Of a stretch of 64,000 nucleotides of DNA, positions 23,816 through 34,081 are shown piece after piece; within the stretch, counting starts at the first letter, position 1, and each line of letters begins with the position of its first letter. The translations under genes and the position numbers were made by a program. Source of the DNA: Marchantia polymorpha subsp. ruderalis (Eukaryota; Streptophyta; Marchantiopsida; Marchantiales; Marchantiaceae); the NCBI GenBank assembly GCA_037833965.1, contig AP031355.1, forward strand, positions 13,045,501-13,109,500, read 5' to 3'. The notes under the pieces are model-generated. The model saw only the letters and a list, made by a program, of their open reading frames with translations. It was not told the DNA's origin and made no database searches.

Positions 23816-26207
23816 GGCCCCTGCCTTGCTCTCTCTCCTCCAGCGCGCTTCTTCTCCCCTCTCGACAGCGCTGCGGTGTGTGTGGGTATGAGAGTTGGGT
23901 ATGAGAGTGGGGTTGGGGGCAGAACGAGGCAGAGTTCCTTGAGCAGGGTGAAGAGTTGGCAACCGTGGCCTCCCTGTGAGTAGTAGTGGTCACTGCACTG
24001 AAGCGGAGTGAAGGAAAGGAAAGGAATTGAAGGGGAAGAAGGAAGAGACGTGCGAGCGCTAGATGACTTCGCAGCGCAGGTCCGCCTTTCGGACAACTAA
24101 ACTGTGACGCGTCTTGTGAACTTCAGCCGTCCCGCTGGCTGCTGCGCGTTATCCCGGTTCTGATCGTTGGCTCTCTTTCTGGTAATGTCGGTCTCCTTGT
24201 GCTTTCTCTCGCTTGCATGTACACATTCGGGGCTGGTTTTGGCCCCAAACGCTCCCGCATACTGCGAGTCCATGTGTGCATTGTGTCAGCTTGTTTTCCA
24301 CTTTTGTCTTTGGGGTTCTTTGATTTCGTGTTGGATTTCTCTGTGCCTTCTCTCCTTTCTTGCTCTTTTTTCCCAAAATATGTGGTCTTTCCAGCACCCC
24401 TTACAATGGATGAAATTCCAATCCACTTCAACCCAATTGCAATCCATGCGACTTCTCCCATGGAATGTCCAGCACTGTCCTCGCGGAGTACTCCGGGTTT
24501 ACATACATTCCTTATCTATGGACTATTATGTGTCAACATCGAGAGCTATTTAGGCAAGCGATTCGTAGGAATATTTTTCCGTTATATGGTTAGAAATTGG
24601 GCGAATGCTTCCTCAGTTTGAATCTAAGGAAATTACTACGTTAGTGTAAGCAAATGCAAACCACAGCTGAATCCGACGGAGGGTGTCCGAGCATCTAGTC
24701 ATCTCCCTTGTCATTGTCTATATCTTCATCGAATCTATTTCAGATGTTTCAATAAGAGTCTCAACATGCACAATGGGGGAGTTTTTTCTTTGATATGAGT
24801 TTCAAGCGTTTTGTAGCAAGAATTTGTTCAAACCTTAATATATTAGCTAAGTTTTATATAGAGTTTGTGCATGTTTGTATAACCCTGTAGCGTAAAGAGA
24901 ATCAATATACTGAACTTGATACCGAGTATATGAAGTTGCGATTTACATAGCTTCCTCGCGTGGAAGGTTCGCCATCGTTCTTCTATCAAATCGGACTCAA
25001 AGACATATTCAGGAGGAAAGTGTATCACAAGCGGAGGTAACATATAACACATATATAATTGACGTCAAGAAAGACAAAGCAGCCGTCTGCCAAAGGCATA
25101 AACTGTCACGTGCGAATCATGCTCATTCAAGACCTCGCCTCAATCGGTTATTCTTGACCGGCTGGCAGAAAATCTCCCCTTACAGGTTTCTTGAACACTC
25201 TACTCCAACCATCTGCAACCCTTTCTGTATAAGTCCAGTGTAAAATCCTCCCAAAAAGGACAACCCCCATGGCTTTATTTCAAGAGTAATTGAGTTCGTG
25301 GACTGGCTTCAACCGGACTTTGTTGCTTGCATATTCCATCCTGTTATCAGACCCGTGAATATTTTATTTACGGGATTTCCAGAACGGAATAAGCTGATGA
25401 AGTCTTCTAGAGTGTGAAATGTCGATAGCAAGTTCATTAAATCCGTGTTTTCTTAAAAAATTTCTTAAAATCTCCTTCACATTAAACACTCCCATGATAA
25501 TTTGATATGTCTCACTTCAAAACTATGATGATTTAAATGAATCCATAGAAATCTAAAATGGCTTCTAAATACATAATTAGTGAAGGAAATAACAAAGAGT
25601 TTCAACAAGGGACTGCAGGGAAAACACCGAATATAAAGATTATGCAATGCCGTAGACTTGTTTGCGTTGTTGTACCGTAATGAAGCCTTGACATCACGAC
25701 CGGTTTATCTGGTCACCCGAATTTTATGGGTCTAATTACTTCTATGTAGATCATGGATAATAATGGAAAGGTTGCTGATTGGCGCTGAGGGTGAGGGTTG
25801 ACTGTTTCAATATAAGAACTTAAATAATTAGTAGTTGCACAGATCTCTCTTATTTGTCATACATCCTTTTCTAGCCTTTCTGATTGGCTGATCCACGAGG
25901 AATGACGTGAAATGCTGACATGTACAATAAGTCATGTTTCGCTATATCGTCATGTTTGTTATTAGAACGCGTTGACTGAAGACCTCGACTATGCAACTCA
26001 TCACTACCTCTACGCACAACTTTTAACTCGTAACTACAGTTAAAGTCATCTTCTGAGCATATATTAGAATAATAAGACGGATAGGAGATATATCAAGCAA
26101 TACATGGAAAAAATTCATGTATTCGCGCAATGTATACGTTATTTCCGTACTGTATTATCATCATGATATAGAAAAAATATGAAAGTGTGAAACCAAGACA
26201 TCTAAAT
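23816..26207. other. S1FA promoter side and intergenic DNA
   Basis: 23816-24110 is GC-richer and should hold the 5' UTR and promoter of the S1FA-like gene. Overlapping open frames on both strands at 23.4-24.6 kb show no family resemblance. From 24.6 to 26.2 kb the DNA is AT-rich with no gene seen. Confidence 0.4.
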
Positions 26208-26316
26208 TATGGTAAATGGTAAATAGATCAAGCCCGTGGGACCCAAAGGGTCAAATGGCTAAAAAACACAATACAAACAAACCAGCTCCAAACTAGGAGA
26301 GAACCAAACGAACCCC

Positions 26317-29300
26317 CTAGCTAGTGCCCAAAGCACTAGAACGATAACTAATAATATCTCTAATGTAACAAACTAAATCATAATGCTCGAGTTGAAGCAG
26401 AGAAAAGAAATTCTCGACATCAACTTTATGCGCCACTCGAATCTCTACATACCTAGAACAAGTAAGAAATACATGCTCTTCATCCTCAACTTTTCTTCCA
26501 TCACATAGCCTACAAATACGTTCACTCCTATCAATGTTCAACCACCGCCCTTCTTCAATCCCAAGACTATGAGATCCAGTTCTATGTCTAGCAATAATAT
26601 GACGTAAAGAAGTAGATATCTCTGCAAGTAAGTATCCTTGCTCACAATAAACAAGCATAGGATTCACATGAAGTTGATAAACTGCATCTTGGTGCCTCGT
26701 GTGCTCCACATAATGCTGAGAAATTCCTCCTTCATACGCTCGCGTAGGGCAATAGGTTGCAAATTCCAATCGAGTTCCGTCACATTCCACCTCAAAGACC
26801 AAGTCACCACATCTGCAAACCAGCCCTTGGGTCGTGTGGCACGCAAAGCTTCAAGAGGAAGTCGAGAAGCATCAAGAGATCTCACTCTTTTGACGTAAGT
26901 GATAGTCAAAAAGAGAGCTTGAGCCTCAAGAGTTAGACAACCTGTTTCCGCAAGAAGCATTGCATAAGAAGTTTGGGTCCTCACACCCAATTCTTCTTGT
27001 AAGAAGATCTTTTGCACCCTCTCCAAACGCTGCCAACCTATCTTCTTACAACCAGTACCCCACACTTGTGTTCCATATAAGATAACGGGAAACACTAAGC
27101 TACTGAATAAGAATTTCCTAAGGCTCCAAGACACTAGATGAGCTCCTCTACATCTATTTAGCAATGAATATAGAGCTTTGAAACCAGCTTCTACCCTCTT
27201 TTGCACACAAAGTGCCCAACTATAATCAGATGAGAAATCAATGCCCAAATATTTGTAACTTTTCACTTGTTCCAACTCTAATCCTTTGTAACAGAAAGAG
27301 AGCTTGGATCTAGTGCCCACAAGAATGACTTTGGACTTCTCCAAATTAACTTCCATCTGATTTTGAGTACAAAAGCTAGCCAAAGTGTCGAGGTGTTTCT
27401 GTAAACTAGTGGCATCACGTGCTAGTAATATGACATCATCAGCATACAAAAGAGCTTTGATGACAAAGCCTCCAAGTTTAACACCTTCGCTATCCCCATC
27501 CTCCAACCACCTTCCTAATTCATCTATGAAAACTCCAAAGAGAGTGGGAGAGAGAGGACAACCTTGAATGACTCCAATGGTGCTGATAATCTCTTCGGTT
27601 TGAGAAGTGTTGATCTTGGCCCGAACTGAGTGGTATAATGCAGCCACCGCTGCCAAGAGATTTGATGGTACTCCAATGGTTTGCACTCTTTGCCATAGAA
27701 GCTCACGAGGTACTGTGTCAAAAGCTTTCTTGAAATCAATGAAGGCACAAAACAAAGCTTTTCCATTACCCTTGGATTTCTCCCATAAAACACGTAAAAC
27801 CAAGATATGGTCTATAGTGTTGAATGTAGGACGAAAACCAGCTTGGAACCGCGCTCTCTTCTGACAAGATTCAGCCCATGTGCTCAACTTTGACTCCACC
27901 AATTTGCCAAATAACTTGGCAAAAATACTACCCACCATGATAGTGCGATAGTTTGTCACCAAGGCCTTGCTCGCAGATTTGTGAATAGGAACAATCTTCC
28001 GTAGAGACCAAGATGAAGAAAAGCCATGAATAGCAGCATCCTCTAACACTTTTGTGAGTATAGGCCCAATAGCATCTCCTCCCCACTTGAGAAGTTCAAT
28101 GGAAAGCCCATCCAAATCCTCACATTTACCATTTGCCAATTGTCTCAGTTGAGTCATCACTTCAACTTCTGAAAATAAGCCTGGATTTCCTTCACAATGT
28201 GGCATAGATGCAACATTGGGAAAAAAATAAAGCTTTTCAGCAAAAGAAATCAAAGACTTGGGATCAAGAGTAGGTTTAGAAGATCGTACTGCCAACTGCC
28301 TCCAAAAGGATTTGGGATTCTTCAAGAGCTCCTTTGTCAAGCACTCTTGCTTTTGCCTCAAAAATGCTCGTTTCTTGGACTTCACCAAGTCTTTGTAAAG
28401 TCTTGTCATAATCAACTGATTGTGAAGATCCAAGGATTTATCAAGTGATCTCGCCCTCGCTTGCTTGCAATCAAAGTCAAACCATCCATTGCAAGGAAGA
28501 CCTCTAGCTCTCATGGTCTTATGTCTCAAAAAGAACTTAGAAGCAGAGTTTTGGAGCAACTCAGTTAGTTGCAAACTAGATGTATGTGGATCAAGGTTCC
28601 AAGTAGTACAAGTCAAGAGGTCTTGGAAATGTTCACTATAAAGTTGCTTCTTACTAGCATCTAAACAAAACTTGGGGGAAGTAGAAACATAGTGACATGT
28701 AGGGAGAGGGATTGACGTTGACAACAAAAGAGTAAATAAAAGAGGTGTATGATCTGATTCTGGTTGAGGCTCTAGAATATCAAACGCTGAGATAAATGAA
28801 CTATTAGTGGCAGAGGACAAAAGATAATCTATAGTGCTAACACCTGTAGAGGAAAAACATGTATTGGAGTGAAAGTTGGGAAAGAAAGAAACACCATTGA
28901 GAACTTTCAGATTACAAGTGGCTCCAAAAGTCAAGAAATGCTCAGTCAAATCATTTGTACAAGAATCACAAGAGACTCTAGACCACAAACTATCTCTACT
29001 TTCTTCAAAAGAGTGAGAAGACAAGGAACTATCAAATTGTGTAAATTGAGCGGAACGTATGCGGGCATTGAAATCTCCAACAAGAAAAACTTCACCTTTG
29101 TCTTGATATTTGAGAACATCTTCTATGAGCCGATGGAATGGTTGACTTCGATTGCAAGTGCTTGTGGAGTAGATCTGCATGGATAATGGTGCAAAGTAAC
29201 AAACTGCCAAATAACTGTAAGATCCTCCAATCGATCCAAGACGAAGCCAATGATATTGTTTCCCAATATCTTGGCTTTCCAAATGTATCATAGGAAGAAG

Positions 29301-29516
29301 TTCAGATCTGATGAAAGTAGCAATGCCTCCAAAGCCTATTCCTGCTCGTCGATTTCTATGGTTCCAAGTAGATCCCACCAGAGTAAACCCTTGTATCTCT
29401 CCAATAACATTACTTTCATGCTCCCAAGTCTCAATAATGTTGAGGATGTCCGCCATCTTCCAAATCGGATGTGCACTCACATACTTAGTTGTAGGTAGGC
29501 CTCTTATGTTCCACAT
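26317..29516 (-). pseudogene. LINE copy B ORF2 (APE endonuclease-reverse transcriptase), single frameshift
   Basis: From ATG 29516 the frame runs about 950 codons. The endonuclease has WNIRGL, ETW, GDFNAR (about residue 147), STIDYL and SDH (about 254). The RT has FIDFKKAFD (motif A), IQGCPLSP and a proper YADD box (about residue 691). Near 26677-26681 one A of a run is missing compared with copies A and C. This shifts the frame and ends it at a TGA close to 26664. The remainder, open in the next frame to 26317, carries CxxC-x9-HxxxxC (CRLCDG to HVFLTC) and ends ALGTS like copy A. The product would nick DNA and copy element RNA. The protein lacking this C-terminal part may be impaired. Confidence 0.94.
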
Positions 29517-29540
29517 CAACACCCTCAATCTCTTGGATTG

Positions 29541-30278
29541 CTAGGTTGATGATTGTCTCCTCCTCTTGGTGATAATAGCTTGACTATCACGTAGATAAGC
29601 TACAAAACCTGCATCTTGAGCTTCTTTGACTTTTGCAAGCTCCTTCCTCCTTGCTTCAACTTGAAGAGGTGTAAGATCTGGATCCAACCAAATACTCCGT
29701 CCCTTGAGAATGACCTTGTTAGCTAAAGTCATATCATGTTGAGCTTGATCCACAAACTTAACAATAATGGCACGAGGTTGTGCGCCTTTGTTGCCAATAC
29801 GATAAGCATGAGCCAAATCCGGATTAGGAACATCAAGTGTTTCAGTCAAAAACTTGGTGACCACACTCTTCACCTCTTCCTTCTCAGATTCAGGTAGACC
29901 CGAAATCCTCACATTCTTCATACGAGCAAATTGATTAGCCTTTTCAATCTCTTGCTCTTGACAGAAAGAGATATGAACAGACTTGGTAGCTTCAGCATAT
30001 GACTTCATTTTCACCTCTAGAGTTTCAACCACTTCATGCAAAGCAGGAGTAGTAACAGTAGAAGCTTGAGAACCAACCTTGTCTTGAATGTACTCAACAG
30101 ATCCAGAGATTTGGAGCATGATCTTCTCAAAACTTTTGTGAGAAATCTTCAACTCCCTGATTTCATTCTTTGCAGCAGCCAAGGCAACATTTTGTGCCTT
30201 GAATTCTTGGCGTAGCACTTTCAATTCCTCCAAAACTGTTTGCACAAGATTGAGAAGTTTGTTTTCAGAATCCATCAT
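29541..30278 (-). CDS. LINE copy B ORF1, L1-ORF1p-like RNA-binding protein, intact
   Basis: 245 residues. Residues about 1-110 are Leu/Glu/Lys-rich with heptad character (LLNLVQTVLEELKVLRQEF), predicting a coiled coil. Next come NVRISGLPESEKEEV and RIGNKGAQPRAIIVKF, the two core strands of an L1 ORF1p-type RRM. A basic C-terminal domain (IWLDPDLTPLQVEARRKEL) follows and the end is KRRRQSS. No CCHC zinc knuckle is visible. In vertebrate L1 this arrangement forms a trimer that coats element RNA. Plant L1-type ORF1 proteins more often pair an RRM with a CCHC knuckle, so this type deserves notice. Confidence 0.9.
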   Translation of the reverse strand: MMDSENKLLNLVQTVLEELKVLRQEFKAQNVALAAAKNEIRELKISHKSFEKIMLQISGSVEYIQDKVGSQASTVTTPALHEVVETLEVKMKSYAEATKSVHISFCQEQEIEKANQFARMKNVRISGLPESEKEEVKSVVTKFLTETLDVPNPDLAHAYRIGNKGAQPRAIIVKFVDQAQHDMTLANKVILKGRSIWLDPDLTPLQVEARRKELAKVKEAQDAGFVAYLRDSQAIITKRRRQSST

Positions 30279-30307
30279 GAACCCAACTTTTTAAGATGTT
30301 ACACAAG

Positions 30308-31060
30308 CTCAAAGTTTCGAAATGAAAACTTCTTGACAGCAGCTCCGTTGGGGCTGAAAATTTGCAGGTATGTGCGCCCGACCGTCGTGAACAAGCTTAT
30401 CAAATCTCAGCTCCTGTTGACAGTCCAGCAAGAAGATATGGCCCCCGCAAGATTCATGCTCAAATCCCTAAACTCAAAGTTTCGAAATGAAAACTTCTTG
30501 ACAACAGCTCCGTTGGGGCTGAAAATTTGCAGGTATGTGCGTCCGGCCGTTGTGAACAAGGCCATCAAATCTCAGCTCCTGTTGACACTCCAGCAAGAAG
30601 ATATGGCCCCCGCAAGATTCATGCTCAAATCCCTAAACTCAAAGTTTCGAAATGAAAACTTCTTGACAACAGCTCAGTTGAGGCTTAAAATTTGCGGGTA
30701 TGTGCGCCCGGCCGTAGTGAACAAGCCCACTAAATCTCAGCTCCTGTTTACACTCCAGCAAGAAGATATGGCCCCGGCAAGATTCATGCTCAAATCCCTA
30801 AACTCAAAGTTTCGAAATGAAAACTTCTTGACAACAGCTCCGTTGAGGCTTAAAATTTGCAGGTATGTGCGCCCGGCCGTAGTGAACAAGCCCACCAAAT
30901 CTCAGCTCCTGTTTACACTCCAGCAAGAAGATATGGCCCCCGCAAGATTCATGCTCAAATCCCTAAACTCAAAGTTTCGAAATGACAACTTCTTGCTAAC
31001 AGCTCCGTTGGGGCTGAAAATTTGCAGGTATGTGCGCCCGGCCGTCGTGAACAAGCCCAC
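30308..31060 (-). repeat. tandem 5' array of LINE copy B: 165-bp monomers, about 4.5 copies
   Basis: CTCAAAGTTTCGAAATGA recurs at 30308, 30473, 30638, 30803 and 30968, an exact 165-bp spacing each time. The array sits immediately upstream of ORF1 of copy B. As 165 is divisible by three, one plus-strand frame is open across the array (30240-31097), but this is a repeat artefact. Blocks of the monomer, read in LINE orientation (CTTTGAGTTT, GATTTGAG, GGCCATATCTTCT, GCGCAC, GCAAATTTTCAG), recur in the same order in copy A monomers. Confidence 0.95.
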
Positions 31061-32920
31061 AATAATTATACAAGTCAATAATTATCAAAAAATATAAACA
31101 ACCATATATTATTGCCATGTATGTTTTTTTTAAAACTGTATCATTAGTGCTAGATAAAATACATAGTAGATTGTAACATAAAATGCAATAAACTAATCAA
31201 AATTTTTTGATATGAAAGTGTTTGCACTCTCACACCAACATGTTAAACATTATCTCCAGACTTTGGCTATGGATTAATACTTATCCGAAATAATGAGTAA
31301 AACATCTTTTTTTATCTTCGTTAGATGCAAATTCTCAATGTTATGACTCAATCAACACTTATATACTATATTTAAATCATGTAGGCTTGTTACAGAAAAT
31401 GCACAAGAAAAATCCAAAATGTAAGCCGACAAGGAAATAGATGATTCGTGTTTCTTGAGCTACATCCAAAGTAATAACACAATCTTTACTAAAAACTTGC
31501 ATAATGGCTTGCCAACCAATTTATACATATTAGTAGAAATCTTAATTACAGAAGGATTAACTTTCAACTTAATTTAACTTTAGGTTAGATCAATTAGAGT
31601 TTAATCTAAGACTTGACTTAATAATAACAAGCTACCCTTTAATTCATGGTCTGGAGACAATAACCTCCATAACTTATATACTTATTTTTCAAAAAAACTT
31701 TAAATTAAATCCAACATAGAAAATTCTTTACACTAAATCGAATATTTAAACATAATAGAGTAAAACTAGATAGAACTAAAAAAAATTACTTATAAATCTT
31801 ATTTTTCTCCTTACATAAAACCTTCATAGCCTCCTAATGTACCTTTCACTTCCGTTAAATAGTTACCGGAATTGAAAGTTAAATCCTTATAATGTACGCA
31901 AGTGTCGAAACGCCAACACTGTAGTAATCTCCGCCTCAACTCAAATTGTTTCTCTGTATGATAATAGAGATTCACCCACATGTAGACTTTGTAGAACTCA
32001 GTATGAATCATGACAAGAAAGAAGAAGTTCTTCACTTTCACACGGGAAACAAATATGCAACTGAATTCTGAAATAATTTCAATTACTGAATCTTACAAAG
32101 TCTATAGAATTTTAGTACGGAAGAAGTCGCGCTCCCCCTTCATAACGGAAACACATGTGGTACTGAGATTCTTTTATAAACTTTGTCAAGTTCAGTAAGA
32201 TCCGTGAACCGGAAGAACAGACACGAATTTGCAAATGAAATTCTTAAATTACATATTAACTGTTTCACTTTTCTCTCTCCATCCAACTCTCACAGTATCA
32301 AAGCAGCATTCTTACTACTTGTTCAACTTGTCAAGTGTTTAGATACTCTCTTTCTCTCCATATGTTGTCTAGGTTCTTCATCAAAATGTCGACAACAGAT
32401 AATTTTTGTTACAGCCTCGAACTCAGACTTACAGATGGAATTGCGATGCAATCCGTGAGGGAGGGATAGAGAGCGTCAGCTACACTTAACTAGAATGAAT
32501 TAGGACCGCTTGATTGTGCAACTCCAACTTTTGAAAAAAGCCTCACATTCGGCCACTTTATTTGTTCTAGCAATTTTCGGTCTCGGACGACTATTTGACT
32601 GCAAGTGTACATTATGCACTGTATTTTAGCTCAACTGCCTTTTTTTTCTCTAAGGCGTTCTCCTCGGGTTAATCATTTGTTCCTAGTCCTGTTATGTAAC
32701 TAGACACTAACTTCGTCCCAATGGATTGAACATTCGCACAAATTTCTGTTACATTACTCATGTCATGTACAGTCCGAGGAAATGGCTGACTGAGTAAATG
32801 CAGATCACCTGAATCTCTGTTGCATCAAAACAAGTATCAATTGATCGCTCATGGGGCCAAACATTCGGACTGGTATGGAACAAAGTGTTTCTTACAGGAT
32901 ATACACTTCTCAACGGTATT
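31061..32920. other. intergenic, AT-rich
   Basis: No gene recognised. The last part, to 32920, should include the 3' UTR of the OYE-like gene. Confidence 0.4.
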
Positions 32921-34081
32921 TTAGGCTGCGACCGTGGGTTCCACAAGAGGCCAATCGGTGTATCCTACTTCATCAGGCCGCCCTGCATGCGAATACCACA
33001 GGTTCGTTTGCCATCCACCGGCATTCAACTGATCATTTTCGAATCCTGCAGCAAGGAGCTCTGGCAAATTCGCATTTGCAATGAACGGGACTCCAAAGGA
33101 AACACAATCGGCAGTGCCTTCCGCAACATACTCCTCTGCCCTCTCCGGGGACAATCCTCCATTGATAATGAGAGTCCCCTTGTAATGCTGGCGGAAAAAC
33201 CTCCAAACATCGTTCTTGAAATTAGGCTCCGTCAGGCCTAGAAACTGGAAGTAAGGGGCATAGTTACAGCTCGACAAGCATACGTAGGCCATTTTGCGCA
33301 TCTGCAGTTCCGGACCCAGGTACGCGAGCTGCTCGAAGCAGTCGTCCTCGGGCTCGACCAGGCCGCTGAAAGTGACGCCGGGTTGCAACTTCATTCCGAC
33401 CTTATCGGATCCGATTGCAGCAACGACGGCATCTGTCACCTCCAGCAGGAACCTGGCTCGATTCGGGACGCTGCCACCATACTGGTCGGTCCGAATGTTG
33501 CACTGCTTGGCGAGAAACTGCTGCGGCAGATACCCATTTCCACAATGAATCTCCACCCCATCGAATCCTGCCTCCATAGCGCAGCGAGCGGCGACGACAT
33601 ACTCCTCCACAATTCCAGGAATTTCTTCTACATCAAGAGCTCGTGGCACCTCGTACGGGGCCTTCTTACCCCCCGGGATGTGCACCAACCCCGAAGGTTG
33701 GATCGCCGACGGAGACACTGGCAGCTGCTGGTTCGGCAGCAGCGTCGAATGCGATACGCGGCCCGCGTGCATGAGCTGGCAGAAGATAAAGCCCCCCTTC
33801 GCGTGCACCTCGTCCGTCACCAGCTTCCAGCCGCGGACGTGCGCGTCGTTGAACACGGCCGGGGCGCGGATGTATCCCCTTCCGCCTGGACTCGGGGAAG
33901 TGCCTTCGGACAGAATCAGGCCTCCCTCGCTTGCTCGCTGTGAGTAGTAGAGCTTGTTGATCTCGCCGGGCGCCTCCGTCGCCTCATCATTCCGCAGCCT
34001 TGTCAGCGGTGACATTACCACTCGGTGCTTCAGGTCGCACCTTCCCACGCTTGTCGGCGATATCAGTTTGGGGTACTTCAT
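32921..34081 (-). CDS. Old Yellow Enzyme / 12-oxophytodienoate reductase-like flavoprotein, intronless
   Basis: 386 residues in one exon, full family length, starting MKYPKLISPTSVGRCDLKHR as in other OYE N-termini. Family residues present: T27 in SPLTR, Q102 in FCQLMHAGR, the substrate-binding pair H179 and N182 with Y184 (HCGNGYL), NR near 207, and a GYTDWP C-terminus. OYE enzymes use FMN and NAD(P)H to reduce electron-poor C=C bonds; plant OPRs act on oxophytodienoate. Two positions that contact FMN in classical OYEs differ. The VGxRLSP arginine is K231 (VGMKLQPG), and the FGRPFI arginine is V331 (FGVPFIANANL). There is no transit peptide and no peroxisomal SRL-type end, so a cytosolic location is likely. 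The exact substrate is unknown. Confidence 0.9.
   Translation of the reverse strand: MKYPKLISPTSVGRCDLKHRVVMSPLTRLRNDEATEAPGEINKLYYSQRASEGGLILSEGTSPSPGGRGYIRAPAVFNDAHVRGWKLVTDEVHAKGGFIFCQLMHAGRVSHSTLLPNQQLPVSPSAIQPSGLVHIPGGKKAPYEVPRALDVEEIPGIVEEYVVAARCAMEAGFDGVEIHCGNGYLPQQFLAKQCNIRTDQYGGSVPNRARFLLEVTDAVVAAIGSDKVGMKLQPGVTFSGLVEPEDDCFEQLAYLGPELQMRKMAYVCLSSCNYAPYFQFLGLTEPNFKNDVWRFFRQHYKGTLIINGGLSPERAEEYVAEGTADCVSFGVPFIANANLPELLAAGFENDQLNAGGWQTNLWYSHAGRPDEVGYTDWPLVEPTVAA

Larger units (their letters stand above)
26208..31060 (-). mobile_element. non-LTR retrotransposon (LINE), copy B, nearly intact
   Basis: On the minus strand, in order: tandem 5' array (31060-30308), ORF1 (30278-29541), a 24-nt gap, ORF2 (29516-26317), 3' UTR, and an (ATTTACC)2 tail ending near 26208. 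Both ORFs are open except for one 1-bp deletion near the end of ORF2. This makes it much younger than copies A and C. Flanking target-site duplications are not clear (short AATTAT-like similarity only). Confidence 0.95.

Noticed and set aside
23459..24621. Overlapping frames on both strands near the S1FA promoter
   Set aside because: Low-complexity translations in a GC-richer leader region; only the S1FA exon has family support.
30240..31097. 285-codon plus-strand open frame
   Set aside because: It is the 165-bp tandem array read in a frame that stays open because the unit is a multiple of three; it lies antisense to the LINE.
33383..33943. Plus-strand frame of 186 codons
   Set aside because: It is antisense to the OYE-like coding exon and has no family resemblance.
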